Source of the DNA: Ignavibacteria bacterium
GTDB lineage: Bacteria > Bacteroidota > Ignavibacteria > Kapaibacteriales > UBA4661
NCBI GenBank assembly: GCA_947459425.1
Contig: CANHDJ010000028.1
Coordinates: 1 to 44,656 of the forward strand
Direction: 5' to 3'
Length of the DNA stretch: 44,656 nucleotides
Below, one piece after another: positions 34,523 to 43,258 of this stretch. The translations under genes were made by a program, and so were the position numbers. The notes beneath the pieces are model-generated. The model ran no database searches. It was not told the origin of the DNA and was given only the letters and a program-made list of their open reading frames with translations. Each line of letters opens with the position of its first letter. Position 1 is the first letter of the stretch.

Positions 34523-35518
34523 TTACCCCTCCGACCAAACGCCCATGGCGCAAAATTTCTCAATGCGCTTGTCAACAAGTTGGTGTATCGGCAGTTGCAG
34601 CAGTGTCTGAAGTTCGTTATGAAGTGTGGTACGAACAGTGTCGTAAATTTGTTGCGGATGTGCGTGTGCGCCGCCTATCGGCTCAGGAATAATGTGGTCA
34701 ATAATACCAACGGCTTGTAAATCTGGTGCGGTTAATTTCAGTGCTTCGGCGGCTTGTTCTTTGTAATCCCAGCTTCTCCATAAAATGCTGGAGCAGGATT
34801 CGGGCGCGATAACCGAATACCATGAGTTTTCGAGCATCAAAATTCTGTCGCCAACCCCTATTCCCAGCGCTCCGCCAGATGCTCCTTCGCCGATAATGGT
34901 GATGATAACAGGCGTTTTGAGCGTAGCGAGAAGTTTCAAATTGCGGGCAATGGCTTCTGCTTGTCCACGCTCCTCTGCGCCAATGCCCGGATATGCGCCT
35001 GGCGTGTCCAAGAGGCAAATCACAGGACGCTTAAAGCGCTCGGCAAGTTGAAAAAGGCGGTATGCTTTGCGGTAGCCGTCGGGGTCGGGCATACCGAAGT
35101 TGCGGATAACATTTTGCTTGGTGTCGCGCCCTTTTTGGTGTCCAATCACCATCACAGGCTTACCTTCAAGACGCGCTAATCCGCCGACTATTGCCGGGTC
35201 ATCCCGGAAGGTGCGGTCGCCGTGGAGTTCCGTAAATTCGGTGAAGACGTTTTCGCAGTAATCCAGCGTGTAGGGGCGCTGCGGATGCCGTGCAATCTGA
35301 ACGCGCTGCCAGCGCGTGAGTTTGGAATACACATCAGCGCGAAGCTGCTCGACACGTGCTTGCAAGCTGTCTATTTCCGGCGCAATATCGGCAGCATTGG
35401 GCATGGCTCGCATTTCCGCAATTTTTTTTTCGAGTTCGACAATGGGTTTTTCAAATTCTAAAACTACCTTGGGCGTGGCTTTTGGTGCCGACGCATCACT
35501 CCTGAGGTCGTTGCTCAT
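34523..35518 (-). CDS. accA: Acetyl-CoA carboxylase carboxyltransferase subunit alpha
   Basis: AccA with AccD moves the carboxyl group from biotin to acetyl-CoA, the first step of fatty-acid synthesis. The 331-residue protein has the family features: N-terminal helical part ([15 protein letters not shown]), [45 protein letters not shown] and the oxyanion segment [15 protein letters not shown]. The ATG at 35518 overlaps the end of the glycosyltransferase gene by 23 bases, so the two are translated from one message. A gap of 195 bases separates it from the RluB-like gene and holds no gene. Confidence 0.97.
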   Translation of the reverse strand: MSNDLRSDASAPKATPKVVLEFEKPIVELEKKIAEMRAMPNAADIAPEIDSLQARVEQLRADVYSKLTRWQRVQIARHPQRPYTLDYCENVFTEFTELHGDRTFRDDPAIVGGLARLEGKPVMVIGHQKGRDTKQNVIRNFGMPDPDGYRKAYRLFQLAERFKRPVICLLDTPGAYPGIGAEERGQAEAIARNLKLLATLKTPVIITIIGEGASGGALGIGVGDRILMLENSWYSVIAPESCSSILWRSWDYKEQAAEALKLTAPDLQAVGIIDHIIPEPIGGAHAHPQQIYDTVRTTLHNELQTLLQLPIHQLVDKRIEKFCAMGVWSEG

Positions 35519-37580
35519 GACGTTTTACGCGAAAAAAGAGTGTTACAAGAATATCAACATCCAGCCACAGCGAATAATGACGCACATAAAATTCGTTCAA
35601 ACTTTGTATCGCTACTGCGGAAAGATGCTCGGGGTTGTGGACGTGCGCAAGTCCGGTTAATCCTATTTTCCCCAATTTCACGAAATGACTAGTGTTTATT
35701 GTGGTCGGCGATTCTTGTGCCGATGGTATTGAATATAAGCCAATGAGACTTTTTGTACCTCGAAGAACATCCAGAATGTGCTGAACACGATGACGAATGT
35801 GGTGCTGAGGTCTGCGCAAAATTACAACAGGCAAACCGATTGTCAAAATAAAAACAGCACCAATAATATCAATTATGCGTTTTGTCAGACGATATTTCCA
35901 CTGCGCAAGATTGTATTGTACCACAGGTGGGGCGCTCGCGGCAAATCCGCCCGTAATATTGCCCACATATTTCTCCACGATTCGTCCGGCAATGACTTCA
36001 TCGTATTCCTGTGCGAAGCGAAATGTGGCTCGGTGTGCGACATTTGTGCCGCCGGATTGCGCGGCTTCCATGATACGCTGGACTATCTCGGCGCGTGGCA
36101 AAGCCGTATCGGTGATAATTACTTCATCAATGCGGTACTGCTCAATAATTTTTTTGAGATACGAAACATTGCCGATTGTGGGAACAGACGAATGAGCGGA
36201 AAAACTATTTTCGTGCGTCGGCACGGTAGAAATAATACCCACCAATCGCGCACGGCTGCGCTTGCCGACGGAAGCGGCTCGCGGCACATCCAATTGCTCA
36301 ATAAGCTGGTCGGTTGCTGTGTTTTCGCCAATAAAGGCAATGCGTCTGTCGGAATCGCCACCAATGATTTTTTCGGCAAGTTCCGTCAAAATACGCAAAA
36401 GCGAGGTCAGCACAATGCCAATGCCGATGGTCAGCAGCAGAACACCACGACTAAAAGCATAGTCTTTGAAAAAATAGGTGAGCGCCGAGAGTGCAAAAAA
36501 ACTTATCATCAACCCCGAAAATGCCCGCCGAATGGAGGGTTTAGAATATGGCGAATATTCTCCGGCAGCCACCATCGAAAGCAGCGTCACAAGCGAAACA
36601 CCAAAAAACACCGTCGGATACGCATAATCGGGAAAGCCGTAGAAACGACCCTTCCAGAGTAGTGAACCCAAAAGCATCGCGGCGTTCAGCGCCAACATAT
36701 CGCCGAGTGCGAATCCCGCTTCCAGTCTATATGCCGACAAGTATGCTAACGCTGAACGAAGCGTAATCCCCATACGCAAGAATATCAAAAACAGCCACGA
36801 CGAGCCATAATGCTTTTCGGCAAAAATTTCCATTGCCTCGTAAAAGTGCTTTATTTCGTTGATAGCGCTTCGGCGTGTGCTTTCGCCTTGGTAATGAATG
36901 ATGGAAGTGGTGTGGAGATACGTGATTTTCCAGCCTGCTTGCTGAACGCGAAAGCACAAATCTAAATCCTCGCCATACATAAAAAACGCTTCGTCAAAGC
37001 CCTGAATCGCTGAGAGTGCCTCGTTCCGAATAAACATAAACGCACCGCTTACGGCATCAACAGTGTAGGTTTCATCCTGACGACGAAATGTTTGATTGTA
37101 CTGCGCAAAACGGGGCGATTGTGGGAACATTGCTTGCAAGCCAAAAACCTTGCAAAATGAAGCCCACGGCGTTGGAAAACCGCGCCGACAGGCGATTTGG
37201 AACGTTCCATCAGCATTTAATAATTTGCACCCCGCCAAACCAACATCAGCATTTGCATCCATGTACGCCAGCATAACTCGCATGGTGTCTTCGCTAATGA
37301 GAGTGTCGGGGTTCAAACACAAGATATATTCAGCCTTTTGAGCCAATGCCTCCCGAAAACCAACATTATTTGCTTTGCCAAATCCCAAATTTTCGCCCAA
37401 GCGCATAAACCTCACCCCTGGAAACATCGGCTCTGCGTAGTCAATCGAACCATCGGTGGAGTCGTTATCCACAACAATAATCTCGGACTCAATCCCCGCA
37501 AGCGAGGCTTGAAGCGACGCAAGGCAGGAAACAAGCAAATCTTTGACGTTGTAATTGACAATAACAACAGCGATACGCAT
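35496..37580 (-). CDS. Glycosyltransferase family 2 fused to a truncated undecaprenyl-phosphate sugar transferase-like domain
   Basis: From the ATG at 37580 ([16 protein letters not shown]) the protein has 694 residues. The N-terminal GT2 domain (1-270) is of the rhamnosyltransferase type, with [16 protein letters not shown] and [15 protein letters not shown]. Transmembrane helices follow (about 280-430), then a CoA_binding_3/Rossmann-like part ([17 protein letters not shown]). The end resembles WcaJ/WbaP sugar transferases ([56 protein letters not shown]), but the catalytic stretch with the PxFFxQxRxG and KFRTM segments is missing. It is probably a polysaccharide glycosyltransferase with an inactive C-terminal module. 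It lies between xseB (13 bases) and accA (23-base overlap) on one transcript. Confidence 0.85.
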   Translation of the reverse strand: MRIAVVIVNYNVKDLLVSCLASLQASLAGIESEIIVVDNDSTDGSIDYAEPMFPGVRFMRLGENLGFGKANNVGFREALAQKAEYILCLNPDTLISEDTMRVMLAYMDANADVGLAGCKLLNADGTFQIACRRGFPTPWASFCKVFGLQAMFPQSPRFAQYNQTFRRQDETYTVDAVSGAFMFIRNEALSAIQGFDEAFFMYGEDLDLCFRVQQAGWKITYLHTTSIIHYQGESTRRSAINEIKHFYEAMEIFAEKHYGSSWLFLIFLRMGITLRSALAYLSAYRLEAGFALGDMLALNAAMLLGSLLWKGRFYGFPDYAYPTVFFGVSLVTLLSMVAAGEYSPYSKPSIRRAFSGLMISFFALSALTYFFKDYAFSRGVLLLTIGIGIVLTSLLRILTELAEKIIGGDSDRRIAFIGENTATDQLIEQLDVPRAASVGKRSRARLVGIISTVPTHENSFSAHSSVPTIGNVSYLKKIIEQYRIDEVIITDTALPRAEIVQRIMEAAQSGGTNVAHRATFRFAQEYDEVIAGRIVEKYVGNITGGFAASAPPVVQYNLAQWKYRLTKRIIDIIGAVFILTIGLPVVILRRPQHHIRHRVQHILDVLRGTKSLIGLYSIPSAQESPTTINTSHFVKLGKIGLTGLAHVHNPEHLSAVAIQSLNEFYVRHYSLWLDVDILVTLFFRVKRHEQRPQE

Positions 37581-37593
37581 AGTGGCAATCGGC

Positions 37594-37845
37594 TTAAAAA
37601 GGAAGGTCGTCGGTAGTTGAAGGAGTATCAATAGTGGTAGATGCTTGAATTGGAGAGGCTTGCAGTGTTGTGACGCGCTGTTCGGCGTGTCGCAAAAAAT
37701 CGCTACACTCTTTTGTCAGCGTCGTTCCCTCTTCATAGAGCGCTAAGAGTTCTTCCAATGGCGCATCGCCTCTATCAAGGAGCGCAACGATTTCTTCCAA
37801 ACGCTCTAAGCGGCTTTCAAATGTGGGTTTTGTCGTTTTTTTCAT
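37594..37845 (-). CDS. xseB: Exodeoxyribonuclease VII small subunit
   Basis: XseB pairs with XseA to degrade single-stranded DNA to short oligonucleotides. The 83-residue protein has the standard pattern TFESRLERLEEIVALLDRGD followed by LEELLALYEEGTTLTKECSDFL, two long helices, and a short Thr/Ser-rich tail. The ATG at 37845 is used. xseA is not adjacent. It appears to be the first gene of the xseB-glycosyltransferase-accA unit. Confidence 0.93.
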   Translation of the reverse strand: MKKTTKPTFESRLERLEEIVALLDRGDAPLEELLALYEEGTTLTKECSDFLRHAEQRVTTLQASPIQASTTIDTPSTTDDLPF

Positions 37846-38206
37846 GGTGTTGGTAAGGGGGATACGGGCTGGGAGCGTTATTAACGTGTGAGCGATTTAC
37901 CATTTGCTCATCACTATATTAGGACTTACGAAAAACAACTATTTTTGGGGCAACGGGCTGAAACCTATTGTTGCATAAGTCGTTATTTAACAAAAGTCTT
38001 CAGCCCCTTAGTCAGGCTTTTTTCGTAAGTCCTATATATCTGTCTTTTACCCATTTCGTGAAAGAGTAACTCGCCATTCGCAATATACGACATATTCCGA
38101 GTTCAACACAATACACAAAAATTGTGCGTTCAATAGTGATGGAATGCGGGAAAATTCACATTTTTGCGGGGAGAATCGTCTGCACATTTTTTGAATATTC
38201 GTTTGT
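37846..38206. other. Divergent intergenic region, 361 bases, holding a MITE-like element
   Basis: The spacer lies between xseB (leftward) and the YihY-family gene (rightward). About one third is the inverted-repeat element at 37921-38033. No other gene, tRNA or clear TAnnTTTG promoter is visible. Confidence 0.6.
37921..38033. mobile_element. MITE-like inverted-repeat element 1
   Basis: AGGACTTACGAAAAA at 37921-37935 is the perfect inverse complement of 38019-38033. The pairing resumes inside: GGGCTGAA near 37955 matches TTCAGCCC near 37999, and TTGTTGCATAA resembles the complement of TTATTTAACAA. The whole 113-base unit is therefore an imperfect palindrome without coding capacity. If the flanking T/A is counted in the repeat, TAT lies on both outer sides, compatible with a 2-3 base target duplication. 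The GGACTTACG-type end resembles known insertion-sequence ends, from memory only. Confidence 0.6.
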
Positions 38207-39163
38207 ATGCACCATAATTCTTCCCATCCTCAATCATCGCTCAATGAGCAAGGAGGCGGATTTCTGCCGACGGCAAAGCGCATTTGGCGTGTGTTGCGGC
38301 GGATTTTGCGCCGCGCCGATGAGCATCATATCTACCTTGCCGCATCGGGTATTGCCTTCAATATCCTGATTTTTATTTTGCCTACGATGTTGGTGATGGT
38401 GTTTGTAATTGGTGTTTTTATGGATAGAGCGCTGGTAATATCAGCGATTGAGGACTTTTTGCTTGATGTGCTGCCGCCCGACGGTGGTTTGGATGTGGCA
38501 ATAGACCTTGTGAAAAGCGAAATCAATAATGTCTTGCAAAATTCCGGCTCGGCGGCGTGGATTGGTATTCCGGCGCTATTTTGGGTATCGCTCGCGCTCT
38601 TTGGTTCGATTCGCACGGCGCTCAATGCTGTTTTTGGTTTTCGGCAGGAAAAAACGTTTTGGGGGTCTATTGGTCGTGATTCCTTGCTTCTGACGCTGTT
38701 TGTCGGTGCGGTGCTGATGTCGAATACTGCACCCCGCATCGCATTGGGCGTTGCAGAATGGGCAACAACAACCGTTACAGGCGCTTTCTGGCTCAAATCG
38801 CTTGTCGCAACGCTGGTTTCTATGGTAATAGCGTACATATTTTTTGTTTCGCTGTACAGTTTCACACCAAACCGTTTGCCGCCTGTTTCCGTCATACTTT
38901 CGAGCGCACTCTTTAGCGTTATTTTCTGGCAATGCGCCCGTCTCGGCTTTGGATTTTATGTAAAATATTTTGCGACCTACGGTAAAGTTTACGGCATTTA
39001 CGGTGCTGCTGTCGCGCTTGCATTTTGGGTGTATTACTCGGCGCTGCTGATTCTTTTTTCCGGCGAAATCGGTCAATATTGGTACGAATCGCGGCGGCGG
39101 CGCAAGCTGGAAGCCAAGCATGGCGGAGTATTCACCAAAACGGCGGATGTTTTGCCACGATAA
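38207..39163 (+). CDS. YihY/BrkB-family inner-membrane protein
   Basis: A 318-residue membrane protein of the YihY (formerly 'ribonuclease BN') family. After a basic N-terminus, it has six hydrophobic segments, starting IAFNILIFILPTMLVMVFVI and ending YGAAVALAFWVYYSALLILFSGEIG, with the family's typical FGSIRTALNAVFGFRQ, TPNRLPPVSVILSSALFSVIFWQ and GKVYGIYGA segments. The function is poorly understood; it is not a ribonuclease, despite the old name. The ATG at 38207 is used. It heads a run of five plus-strand genes up to 42476, although promoters between them are possible. Confidence 0.9.
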   Translation: MHHNSSHPQSSLNEQGGGFLPTAKRIWRVLRRILRRADEHHIYLAASGIAFNILIFILPTMLVMVFVIGVFMDRALVISAIEDFLLDVLPPDGGLDVAIDLVKSEINNVLQNSGSAAWIGIPALFWVSLALFGSIRTALNAVFGFRQEKTFWGSIGRDSLLLTLFVGAVLMSNTAPRIALGVAEWATTTVTGAFWLKSLVATLVSMVIAYIFFVSLYSFTPNRLPPVSVILSSALFSVIFWQCARLGFGFYVKYFATYGKVYGIYGAAVALAFWVYYSALLILFSGEIGQYWYESRRRRKLEAKHGGVFTKTADVLPR

Positions 39164-39213
39164 TTTCTCACAGCAACTTTCCACAACGTTTTTTTTGATT
39201 TATCATTTTTATC

Positions 39214-39897
39214 ATGCTCCTTCGCCTGATTTTTAGCCTTGTTGTCGGATTTGCCATTGCCGTTTCTCTCGTCTCCGACGCGACTGCACAAAAAGCCCCA
39301 ACCAGCGCATTAAAGCTACCGCGTGTCAAATATAGCGGCGGTGGCGATTGGTACAACGACCCTTCGGCAGAGGTCAATCTTTTGCGCTATTTTCAGGAGA
39401 AAACCGGCACCGATGCTGTTCCTGTCTTTGAGCCGGTGGATTTGTCGTCGGATAATATTTTTCTCTACCCTGTGCTGTTCCTCACCGGACACGGCACGGT
39501 AAATCTTTCTGACCGCGAATCGCGCAATCTTCGTGCGTATTTGCAGAATGGCGGTTTTCTCTACATTGACGACGATTTTGGCTTAGATGCTTCGATTCGT
39601 AAAGAAATGCTCAAAGTTTTTCCTGAACAAAAATTTGTAGAACTGCCTTTTGCACACGGTATTTACTCCTCGTTCTACAAATTTCCAACGGGCGTTCCCA
39701 AAACGCACGAACACGACGGCAAGTTGCCACAAGGCTTCGGGCTGTTCCACAAAGGACGTTTGTGCGTTTTCTACACCTACGAAAGTAATCCCAGCGACGG
39801 TTGGGCAGATGCAAGTGTCCACAACGACCCACCCGAAAAACGCGAAGAAGCGTTGAAATTTGGGGTCAATATCCTCGTCTGGGCGCTTTCCCACTAA
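39214..39897 (+). CDS. Exported DUF4159 protein
   Basis: A 227-residue protein with a signal peptide (1-25, ending ATAQ) and a DUF4159 domain (about 35-225). Typical segments are VKYSGGGDWYNDPS, YPVLFLTGHGTVNLSDRES, YLQNGGFLYIDDDFG and a Glu/His-rich region (PFAHGIYSSFY). The fold is glutamine-amidotransferase/flavodoxin-like and is of unknown function; family members are common near aerotolerance (MoxR/BatA) genes, but none is seen here. It lies 50 bases after the YihY gene and 38 bases before ccmB, so co-expression is likely. Confidence 0.88.
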   Translation: MLLRLIFSLVVGFAIAVSLVSDATAQKAPTSALKLPRVKYSGGGDWYNDPSAEVNLLRYFQEKTGTDAVPVFEPVDLSSDNIFLYPVLFLTGHGTVNLSDRESRNLRAYLQNGGFLYIDDDFGLDASIRKEMLKVFPEQKFVELPFAHGIYSSFYKFPTGVPKTHEHDGKLPQGFGLFHKGRLCVFYTYESNPSDGWADASVHNDPPEKREEALKFGVNILVWALSH

Positions 39898-39935
39898 TGT
39901 TTGCACTCACGAATTGATGAAAAACCACGTTCTTT

Positions 39936-40601
39936 ATGCTCAACAGTATTCTCGCCGTTTTTCTCAAAGATATTCGTAGCGAAATCAAAACACGCTATGC
40001 TCTGAATGCCGTGCTGATGTTTGTCTTAACAGCAGTGGCAGTAATTGCGTTTAGTTCTGCGGGCGAAAAAATCACCAACGGCATTGCGGCATCAATGCTC
40101 TGGATTGTCCTGTTTTTCAGCGCCATGACGGGTTTGCAAAAAAGTTTTGTGAGCGAAGAAGAGCGTGGCACGTCGTTACTACTCAGTCTTCATGCGCCTT
40201 CGCTGGCAATTTACTTTGGCAAATTGCTGTTTAATATGGTGCTGACTTCGCTGTTGTATGGCTTGGCAACGATGGCTTTTTTTGTGTTTATCAACGATGT
40301 CGAAATTCGTTCACCGCTCTTGTTTTGGACAAGTTTCCTGCTGGGAAGCCTAGCCACAGCAAGCGCAACGACGATTATTGCGGCAATTATTGCCAAAGCC
40401 AATACCAAAGCGGCGCTTTTCCCTGTATTATCGTTTCCAGTGCTGCTGCCGCTTATTCTTTCCGGCGTGGAAACTACCTACCAAGCGCTCTCCGGCGTAG
40501 CATTTGCCGAAGCACGAAATAATTTTCAGATTATCGGCGCATACACGGTTGTCGTCATTGCGGTATCCTTTATGCTCTTCGATTTCGTCTGGAAAGACTA
40601 G
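39936..40601 (+). CDS. ccmB: Heme exporter protein B, ABC permease for cytochrome c maturation
   Basis: CcmB is the membrane permease of the CcmABCD complex that drives heme transfer from CcmE during c-type cytochrome maturation. The 221-residue protein has six hydrophobic helices. The N-terminal ILAVFLKDIRSEIKTRYALNAVLMF and the following FSSAGEKI and GLQKSFVSEEERGTSLLL segments are characteristic. The ATG at 39936 is used. ccmA is not adjacent; in this phylum ccmB often stands apart. It implies that the organism makes cytochrome c, in line with the complex I genes in the window. Confidence 0.93.
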   Translation: MLNSILAVFLKDIRSEIKTRYALNAVLMFVLTAVAVIAFSSAGEKITNGIAASMLWIVLFFSAMTGLQKSFVSEEERGTSLLLSLHAPSLAIYFGKLLFNMVLTSLLYGLATMAFFVFINDVEIRSPLLFWTSFLLGSLATASATTIIAAIIAKANTKAALFPVLSFPVLLPLILSGVETTYQALSGVAFAEARNNFQIIGAYTVVVIAVSFMLFDFVWKD

Positions 40602-40696
40602 ATAATTGGCAGTGTTTGATGAAAACCTGCTACCAGATTATTTGCTCAAATCTCAATATTCACCACAACCGATAATCGCCCACTTTTGCAAATGTT

Positions 40697-41143
40697 ATGG
40701 AAAACAATCGCTCCGTTACGCACCGCTCTCAAGTCCGTGTTCGTTATGCTGATACCGACAAAATGAAAATTGTTTACAATGGCAACTACTTGATTTATTT
40801 TGAAATCGGGCGAACGGAACTTCTTCGCGCCTGCGGTCTTCCGTATGTCGGGCTTGAAAAGGCTGGTTTTTTGCTTCCCGTGTTGGAGGCGTATGCTCGT
40901 TACAAAATGCCCGCCGTTTATGATGATTTGCTAGATATTTACGCCACCTACACGCTGGAACGCGCACCAACGATTCGCATTGAATACGTGATTAAACGCG
41001 GCGAGGACGAGATTGTGAGCGGCTATACCCTGCACGCTTTTGTGACCGCCGACGCAATGAAACCCGTGCGCCCGCCGAAAATATTTTTTGATGCCATCGA
41101 AGCCACGATTGCCCGCGAAAGCGCTTCAGAACAGGCGTTGTAG
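40697..41143 (+). CDS. Acyl-CoA thioesterase, YbgC-like hot-dog fold
   Basis: A 148-residue 4HBT-type thioesterase. The active-site region reads RVRYADTDKMKIVYNGNYLIYFEIGRTELLR, corresponding to the YbgC motif with the catalytic Asp as D21; the His common in 'VYHxNYL' is replaced by Asn. Segments MPAVYDDLLDIYATY and IRIEYVIKRGEDEIVSGYTLHAFV match the fold. It probably hydrolyses acyl-CoA or acyl-ACP esters. It lies between ccmB and the MFS gene on the same strand. Without tol-pal genes next to it, the gene name ybgC is not asserted. Confidence 0.9.
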   Translation: MENNRSVTHRSQVRVRYADTDKMKIVYNGNYLIYFEIGRTELLRACGLPYVGLEKAGFLLPVLEAYARYKMPAVYDDLLDIYATYTLERAPTIRIEYVIKRGEDEIVSGYTLHAFVTADAMKPVRPPKIFFDAIEATIARESASEQAL

Positions 41144-41228
41144 TGCTTTGTGCCGATTTGCATTTTTCTATCTGCGGAAATAGTCGTAATTTTGTGAAAA
41201 TAACGTTACACCATGGCTTGGTATTTTT

Positions 41229-42476
41229 GTGACCTCATCGTCGTCCTCACCGCTTCCCTCCTCGCTTGTCAACACTCGTCCCGTCTTGTGGCGGCGCAAC
41301 GTGAATGTTCTCTGGATAGCTTCGTTTATCGCAATGGTCGGTATGAATGCGTGTTTGCCCTTTTTGCCGCTCTATGTCAGGGCGTTGGGCGTAACGGATT
41401 TTGCCGAGGCGCAGCGCTGGACGGGTTTGGTCTATGCGGGTGCTTTTATGCTGTCTATTTTCACCGTACCGCTCTGGGGAGCGCTTGGCGACAAGTACGG
41501 TAGGAAATTGATGATTATTCGCGCCATTTTTGGGCTGACATTGGCAATGTTTTTGATGGGATTTGTGCAAAATGTGTGGCAACTCTTTATCTTGCGCCTG
41601 TTCCAAGGCGGTGTGAGCGGTTTTATTCCTGCCTCTATTTCTCTTGTCAGCACAAGCGCCCCTGAAAACAAGCGGGGTTGGGCGATTAGCGTTATCCAAA
41701 CCGCTATCTCTGCCGGAACCGTAATTGGTCCGCTTCTTGGCGGCGCGATTGCTGATGCCTTCGGTGTGCGAAGCCTGTTTTATCTGGTCTCGGCGCTGTG
41801 TTTTCTGAGTGGTATTGTGGTTGTGATGTACGTGGAAGAAGCACCCCGCGAAACTGATGAAAAGGCTGCGCCCACCTTGCACGATACACTCCGTTTTGCA
41901 TGGGGAACGCCCATTTTGCGTGGGCTGCTGCTCACGCTTATTTTGATTCAGGCAGCGTTTAATTTCACGCCGTCGATTCTTGCCTACTTTATGGAAGCAA
42001 AGGGCGCTCCTGCGGCACTTTTGGCAACGATAACGGGTGCGGCAGTTGGTGTTGTGGGGGTGATTATTGTCATTTTCGCACCGATTTGGGGGCGAATGAG
42101 CGATAAGCGCGGTTTTATTTGGGTGATGGTGCGGGTGCTGCCTTGGCTGGGCTTGGCAACGATGCTGCAAGCGCTCGTGCCGCGCTATGAGTGGATTTTC
42201 CCTTTGCGTGTGCTTATTGGTATTTTTGCTGGGGCGGCAATTCCAACGCTCTATGCGGCTCTCAGCAATAATACGCCTTCGGAGCGCAATGGGAGCATTA
42301 TGGGGCTTGCTTCGAGTGCAACACTGATTGGTGGCTTGTTTGCGCCGATTCTTTGTGGGGCGCTTGCTTCCCACGTTGGCATGGAATGGTGCTTTGCACT
42401 GAGTGGGGCGCTGTTTTTGATGGCATTGCCGGGGATTATGGAGATGAGGAAATATTACACATCCTTGAAAGTCTGA
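41229..42476 (+). CDS. Major facilitator superfamily transporter
   Basis: A 415-residue, 12-helix MFS permease. The loop 2-3 motif A appears as GALGDKYGRKLMI, and a matching one after helix 8 as GRMSDKRGF. Helix 5 (ISAGTVIGPLLGGAIADAFG) resembles the motif C of drug-efflux (TetA/Bmr-like) families. It is therefore most likely a proton-coupled exporter of small molecules; the substrate is unknown. The first codon is GTG at 41229; an ATG at 41213 is in another frame. The large minus-strand frame inside it is a shadow. Confidence 0.88.
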   Translation: MTSSSSSPLPSSLVNTRPVLWRRNVNVLWIASFIAMVGMNACLPFLPLYVRALGVTDFAEAQRWTGLVYAGAFMLSIFTVPLWGALGDKYGRKLMIIRAIFGLTLAMFLMGFVQNVWQLFILRLFQGGVSGFIPASISLVSTSAPENKRGWAISVIQTAISAGTVIGPLLGGAIADAFGVRSLFYLVSALCFLSGIVVVMYVEEAPRETDEKAAPTLHDTLRFAWGTPILRGLLLTLILIQAAFNFTPSILAYFMEAKGAPAALLATITGAAVGVVGVIIVIFAPIWGRMSDKRGFIWVMVRVLPWLGLATMLQALVPRYEWIFPLRVLIGIFAGAAIPTLYAALSNNTPSERNGSIMGLASSATLIGGLFAPILCGALASHVGMEWCFALSGALFLMALPGIMEMRKYYTSLKV

Positions 42477-42488
42477 AATTTAGTACAT

Positions 42489-42592
42489 GATTCTTAAAAT
42501 AACTAACTATTTACAAGCAAGCATTGAAGCTACGTTAAATTCAAGAAGCCGCATAAATACTGGATTAAAAATAAGCGCTTATTTTAAGAATC
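42489..42592. mobile_element. MITE-like inverted-repeat element 2 with 4-bp direct flanks
   Basis: GATTCTTAAAATAA (42489-42502) and TTATTTTAAGAATC (42579-42592) are perfect 14-bp terminal inverted repeats. Outside them ACAT is present on both sides (42485-42488 and 42593-42596), as expected for a 4-bp target duplication. The 104-base unit is A/T-rich and has no coding capacity. It lies just after the MFS stop codon and before the toxin-antitoxin pair, to which it may supply the promoter region. It differs in sequence from the element at 37921. Confidence 0.65.
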
Positions 42593-42650
42593 ACATATTT
42601 AGCACGAATCCAAAAGTGAATCACATTCTTTTATCTGACTCAAAATTACC

Positions 42651-42923
42651 ATGCAAACCATTGAAATTACCACCAGTCCCAATGTTGTGTGTATCACGGT
42701 AGAACGTTCTGCACTCAATACGGCAATGCTTTCACAGATTACCGATATGTTACGAGAACTTATCCCAAACAAGCCCACGCCACAAGCCCTGACAGCATCA
42801 GAGCTACGGCGTTTGCCGCTCCATGAACGCGATGCAATCTTGGCGGCACAAACACATATTGCTCTCCAAGACTATGAAGTCATTCAGGGCGGCGAAGAAC
42901 TTGCCGAAAGCGAGGTATTATGA
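42651..42923 (+). CDS. Probable antitoxin of a MazF-type pair
   Basis: A 90-residue protein that I cannot place in a named antitoxin family, but its position identifies it: it ends in a 4-base ATGA overlap with the MazF-like toxin, the usual coupling of antitoxin and toxin. Its middle part is helical and Leu-rich (TAMLSQITDMLRELI), and the C-terminal half (LTASELRRLPLHERDAILAAQ) resembles helices of antitoxins that cap MazF/PemK-like toxins. No clear DNA-binding ribbon-helix-helix or AbrB motif is visible at the N-terminus. The ATG at 42651 is used. Confidence 0.75.
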   Translation: MQTIEITTSPNVVCITVERSALNTAMLSQITDMLRELIPNKPTPQALTASELRRLPLHERDAILAAQTHIALQDYEVIQGGEELAESEVL

Positions 42924-43258
42924 AGCGCGGCGAAGTATGGCTTGTGGACTTTGCACCACAAGTAGGAACGGAAATCACAAAACAGCGCCCTGCCGTGATT
43001 GTATCCGTCAATGGCATTGCTGCCTTTCCGACACGCCTTGTTATGCCATTTCGTGAGCGAAAAGCCTCACATTCAAGCATTGTGTACTTCGTTGCTATGC
43101 AGCCAAGCACAAGCAATGGTTTGACCAAAGAAAGTACGTCGGGCTGTGTACAGATGAAATCTCTTGACCACCAACGCTTTCTTCGGAAACTTGGTGAACT
43201 TTCCATGACGGAATTTCAAGCCGTTATGGACGGTGTAGCACTGTGTTTGGGGCTTTGA
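42920..43258 (+). CDS. MazF/PemK-type endoribonuclease toxin
   Basis: A 112-residue toxin of the MazF/PemK fold. The start KRGEVWLVDFAPQVGTEITKQRPAVIVS matches the family, with the conserved Glu/Arg/Pro region of the active site, and KSTSGCVQ-like (KESTSGCVQMKSLD) and the C-terminal helix (LSMTEFQAVMDGVALCLGL) are also typical. MazF toxins cut mRNA or tRNA at short sequences when the antitoxin is lost. Its ATG overlaps the antitoxin stop codon. The cleavage specificity cannot be read from the sequence. Confidence 0.92.
   Translation: MKRGEVWLVDFAPQVGTEITKQRPAVIVSVNGIAAFPTRLVMPFRERKASHSSIVYFVAMQPSTSNGLTKESTSGCVQMKSLDHQRFLRKLGELSMTEFQAVMDGVALCLGL

Noticed and set aside
35778-36662. 294-residue plus-strand frame opposite the glycosyltransferase gene
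   Set aside because: Antisense shadow; the minus strand shows GT2 motifs.
41247-42374. 375-residue minus-strand frame opposite the MFS gene
   Set aside because: Antisense shadow with a Arg/His/Gln-rich product and no hydrophobic or domain pattern.
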